A stretch of 64,000 bases of DNA from Modestobacter sp. L9-4 (lineage in GTDB: Bacteria > Actinomycetota > Actinomycetes > Mycobacteriales > Geodermatophilaceae): contig NZ_CP077800.1 of the NCBI RefSeq assembly GCF_019112525.1, positions 3,968,001-4,032,000 of the forward strand, read 5' to 3'. Numbering within the stretch: the stretch's first letter is position 1; each line of letters begins with the position of its first letter. Positions 62,698-64,000 of this stretch are shown in pieces. The notes below the pieces were generated by a model that worked only from the letters and a program-made list of their open reading frames with translations, had not been told where the DNA came from and searched no databases. A program made the position numbers and the translations under genes.

Positions 62698-63176
62698 GCG
62701 GACAGGACACCCGGACGGCGTCGGGGGAGCGGGCCCCCTCGGGCCGCCCGTACGACGACCGGCCCGGGCACGAGAAGGACCGCAGCCTGCGCGAGCGCGT
62801 CGCCGACAGCGGTTGGCGCCGTCGCATCGCGGCCCGCAAGAGCCTCGAGGCGCCCTACCGGCTGGGCGTGGGGCTCGTCGGCGGGCTGATCGTGGCGGTG
62901 GGCATCGTGGCGATCCCGCTGCCCGGACCGGGGTGGCTGATCGTCTTCGCCGGTCTGTTCGTGCTGGCCACGGAGTTCCTCTGGGCCGAGCGGCTCCTGG
63001 AGTACGCCCGCCGCCAGGTGCAGGGCTGGACCGACTGGCTGGGCCGCCAGCCCGTCGTCGTCCGGGTGGCGGTGGCCGTGCTGACCGCCGCGTTCGTCTA
63101 CGGCGTGGTGGTGCTGACCCTGCACGTGACGGGCGTCCCGCACTGGGTGCCGGGGTGGGTGCCGCTGTGGCACTGA
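62694..63176 (+). CDS. PGPGW-motif membrane protein (TIGR02611), probable CTG start
   Basis: This protein of about 160 residues has a charged N-terminal 60 residues, two helices around IPLPGPGWLIVFAGLFVLAT (the PGPGW motif) and a third near the C-terminus (VAVAVLTAAFVYGVVVLTLH). No ATG, GTG or TTG occurs in frame between the anti-sigma stop and the membrane part. CTG 62694 gives a four-base overlap (CTGA) with that stop and has GCAGGTG seven bases upstream. An upstream ATG at 62502 lies in the anti-sigma gene and gives an arginine-rich shadow. Function unknown. Confidence 0.75.
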   Translation: MSGQDTRTASGERAPSGRPYDDRPGHEKDRSLRERVADSGWRRRIAARKSLEAPYRLGVGLVGGLIVAVGIVAIPLPGPGWLIVFAGLFVLATEFLWAERLLEYARRQVQGWTDWLGRQPVVVRVAVAVLTAAFVYGVVVLTLHVTGVPHWVPGWVPLWH

Positions 63177-63202
63177 GCGTCTGGCACAATCGTTGTCAGC
63201 AC

Positions 63203-63274
63203 GGGCGATTGGCTCAGCGGTAGAGCGCTTCGTTCACACCGAAGAGGTCACTGGTTCGATCCCAGTATCGCCCA
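63203..63274 (+). tRNA. tRNA-Val(CAC)
   Basis: Acceptor GGGCGAT/ATCGCCC, D arm GCTC/GAGC, anticodon arm CTTCG-TTCACAC-CGAAG (anticodon CAC), T arm CTGGTTCGATCCCAG, discriminator A. CCA is not encoded (ACCG). It is nearly identical to tRNA-Val(GAC) on the opposite strand except in the anticodon and D arms. CACAAT at 63185-63190 may be its -10. Confidence 0.97.
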
Positions 63275-63369
63275 CCGTGCGCGAGGGCCAGGTCATCCCG
63301 GGAACGGGTGACCTGGCCCTCTCTGCGTTCCCGTGCCGGGCGGCCGGTACGGGCGCACCATGGACGGCG

Positions 63370-63762
63370 ATGGCACTGGACCGCGCCGCCCGCCTGCGGG
63401 CCGCCGTCGACCGCGACGGGCCCACCTGCATCTGGTGCGCCCGGGAGTTCGGCGAGCACGTCGAGCCCAGCACCGAGCACGTCGTCCCCCGGGTCAAGGG
63501 CGGGCCGTCGTGGCTGGAGAACGAGGTCGCCGCCTGCCGCCGGTGCAACTCCGACCGCGGGCACGTCGCCCCGGTGGAGTGGCTGGAGGAGTGCCTGCGC
63601 CGCGGCTGGCACCCCGACGAGCCCCGGCTGGCCCGGGTGCTGACCGCGCTGGAGGCGGCGATCGCCGAGCGCGGCGGTCAGCGCCGCGCCCGGCCGTACC
63701 TGGACGCGCAACTGCGCCGGTTGCGCCGCCGGGGCGGCGCGACCGGGCAGCAGGCGGGCTGA
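63370..63762 (+). CDS. HNH endonuclease-family protein
   Basis: This 130-residue protein has an HNH domain: CIWCAREF and CRRCNSDRG supply the two zinc Cys pairs, with STEHVVPRVKGGPSWLENEV as the His-containing core. These small HNH proteins are common single genes in actinobacteria with unknown targets. ATG 63370 starts MALDRAARLRAAVDRDG; the longer frame runs into the tRNA and is not a start. Confidence 0.85.
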   Translation: MALDRAARLRAAVDRDGPTCIWCAREFGEHVEPSTEHVVPRVKGGPSWLENEVAACRRCNSDRGHVAPVEWLEECLRRGWHPDEPRLARVLTALEAAIAERGGQRRARPYLDAQLRRLRRRGGATGQQAG

Positions 63763-63765
63763 CCC

Positions 63766-63999
63766 CTAGAGGTGCTCGAGCGGGCGGGCCCGCAGCGCTG
63801 AGATGCCGCTGACGACCGCCAGCAGCAGCAGGTAGCCGGCCGCCAGCCAGGGCGCGCCGTCGGTGGCCGCGATGAGCGCGGTGAGGATCAGCGGGGTGAA
63901 GCCGCTGGCGTAGATGCCGCCGCCCTGGAAGGCCAGCGACATCCCGGTGTAGCGGGTGCGGGTGGGGAACAGCTCGGCGAACAGGGTGGACTCCGCGCC
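63766..63999 (-). CDS. MFS transporter (metabolite:H+ symporter type), C-terminal part, truncated by window edge
   Basis: The minus strand from the window end encodes 77 residues ending at TAG 63766-63768. AESTLFAELFPTRTRYTGMS is the loop signature of the ProP/KgtP/shikimate MHS family, followed by LAFQGGGIYASGF and two helices. Substrate unknown. The N-terminal part lies beyond the window. Confidence 0.85.
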   Translation of the reverse strand, partial: GAESTLFAELFPTRTRYTGMSLAFQGGGIYASGFTPLILTALIAATDGAPWLAAGYLLLLAVVSGISALRARPLEHL

Positions 64000-64000
64000 G

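Noticed and set aside
60065-63274. Inverted repeat of about 70 bp between 60068-60139 and 63203-63274
   Set aside because: It is simply two tRNA-Val genes (GAC and CAC) on opposite strands, not a mobile-element boundary; no integrase gene is nearby.
63193-63369. Extended N-terminus of the HNH gene through the tRNA
   Set aside because: The upstream frame is tRNA-Val sequence; the protein starts at ATG 63370.

Overview
The window is very GC-rich, gene-dense chromosomal DNA from a filamentous-type actinobacterium. The his/trp/lgt/gltBD/pyk/pdtaR/polA/rpsA/coaE gene order, an SsgA-family protein, PriA in place of separate HisA and TrpF, many GTG starts and abundant leaderless-promoter signatures all fit Geodermatophilaceae (Blastococcus, Modestobacter, Geodermatophilus). 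That assignment is an inference from gene content and order; no search was run. I see no prophage, insertion sequence, CRISPR array or rRNA.

Layout. (1) 1-9284: histidine biosynthesis: the 3' end of hisC, hisB, hisH, priA(hisA), a RidA gene and hisF. It is interrupted by a SulP transporter/MerR pair, a nucleotidyltransferase-like gene, and a small SDR/nitroreductase/TIGR03086 operon divergent from an AraC-type regulator. (2) 9326-11602: two convergent damaged genes (a DUF4253 gene with an in-frame TAG and a methyltransferase with a one-base frameshift) and a TIGR03085 gene. (3) 11708-15306: a heterodimeric ABC exporter. (4) 15349-19238: a lipoprotein, membrane proteins and an FAD-binding dehydrogenase. 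(5) 19272-26053: hisI, trpE, a Trp-associated membrane protein, trpC, trpB, trpA and lgt. (6) 26054-32612: a 405-nt leader with a perfect 24-bp palindrome, then gltBD. (7) 32772-37921: pyk, an acyl-CoA thioesterase, a PLP decarboxylase, an unusual tRNA-Leu and the ANTAR regulator pdtaR. (8) 38150-44915: branched-chain amino-acid uptake. The livH-livM-livG-livF operon is on the minus strand; the nearby substrate-binding lipoprotein on the plus strand appears circularly permuted. (9) 45046-48263: a thioesterase and polA. (10) 48484-55369: an IclR-regulated catabolic cluster (amidohydrolase, CoA transferase, citryl-CoA-lyase-like enzyme, LigB/LigA extradiol dioxygenase, and a quinone oxidoreductase broken by TGA). 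Twin ACGGAC-N4-GTCCGT palindromes sit in its divergent promoter region. (11) 55412-64000: a methyltransferase, rpsA, a lipoprotein, coaE, a Gly-Cys-Val tRNA cluster, an SsgA-like gene, an ECF sigma/anti-sigma pair, a PGPGW protein, tRNA-Val(CAC), an HNH nuclease and the end of an MFS transporter.

The genes form tightly coupled operons, with many stop/start overlaps of the GTGA or ATGA type. Histidine and tryptophan synthesis share PriA. gltBD supplies glutamate, the amino donor for the HisC transamination. The most unusual observation is the permuted LivK-type protein, whose C-terminal half precedes its N-terminal half behind a normal lipoprotein signal. Next come the catabolic cluster with its symmetric operators, and a hairpin repeat family with compensatory stem changes flanking trpC and following gltD.
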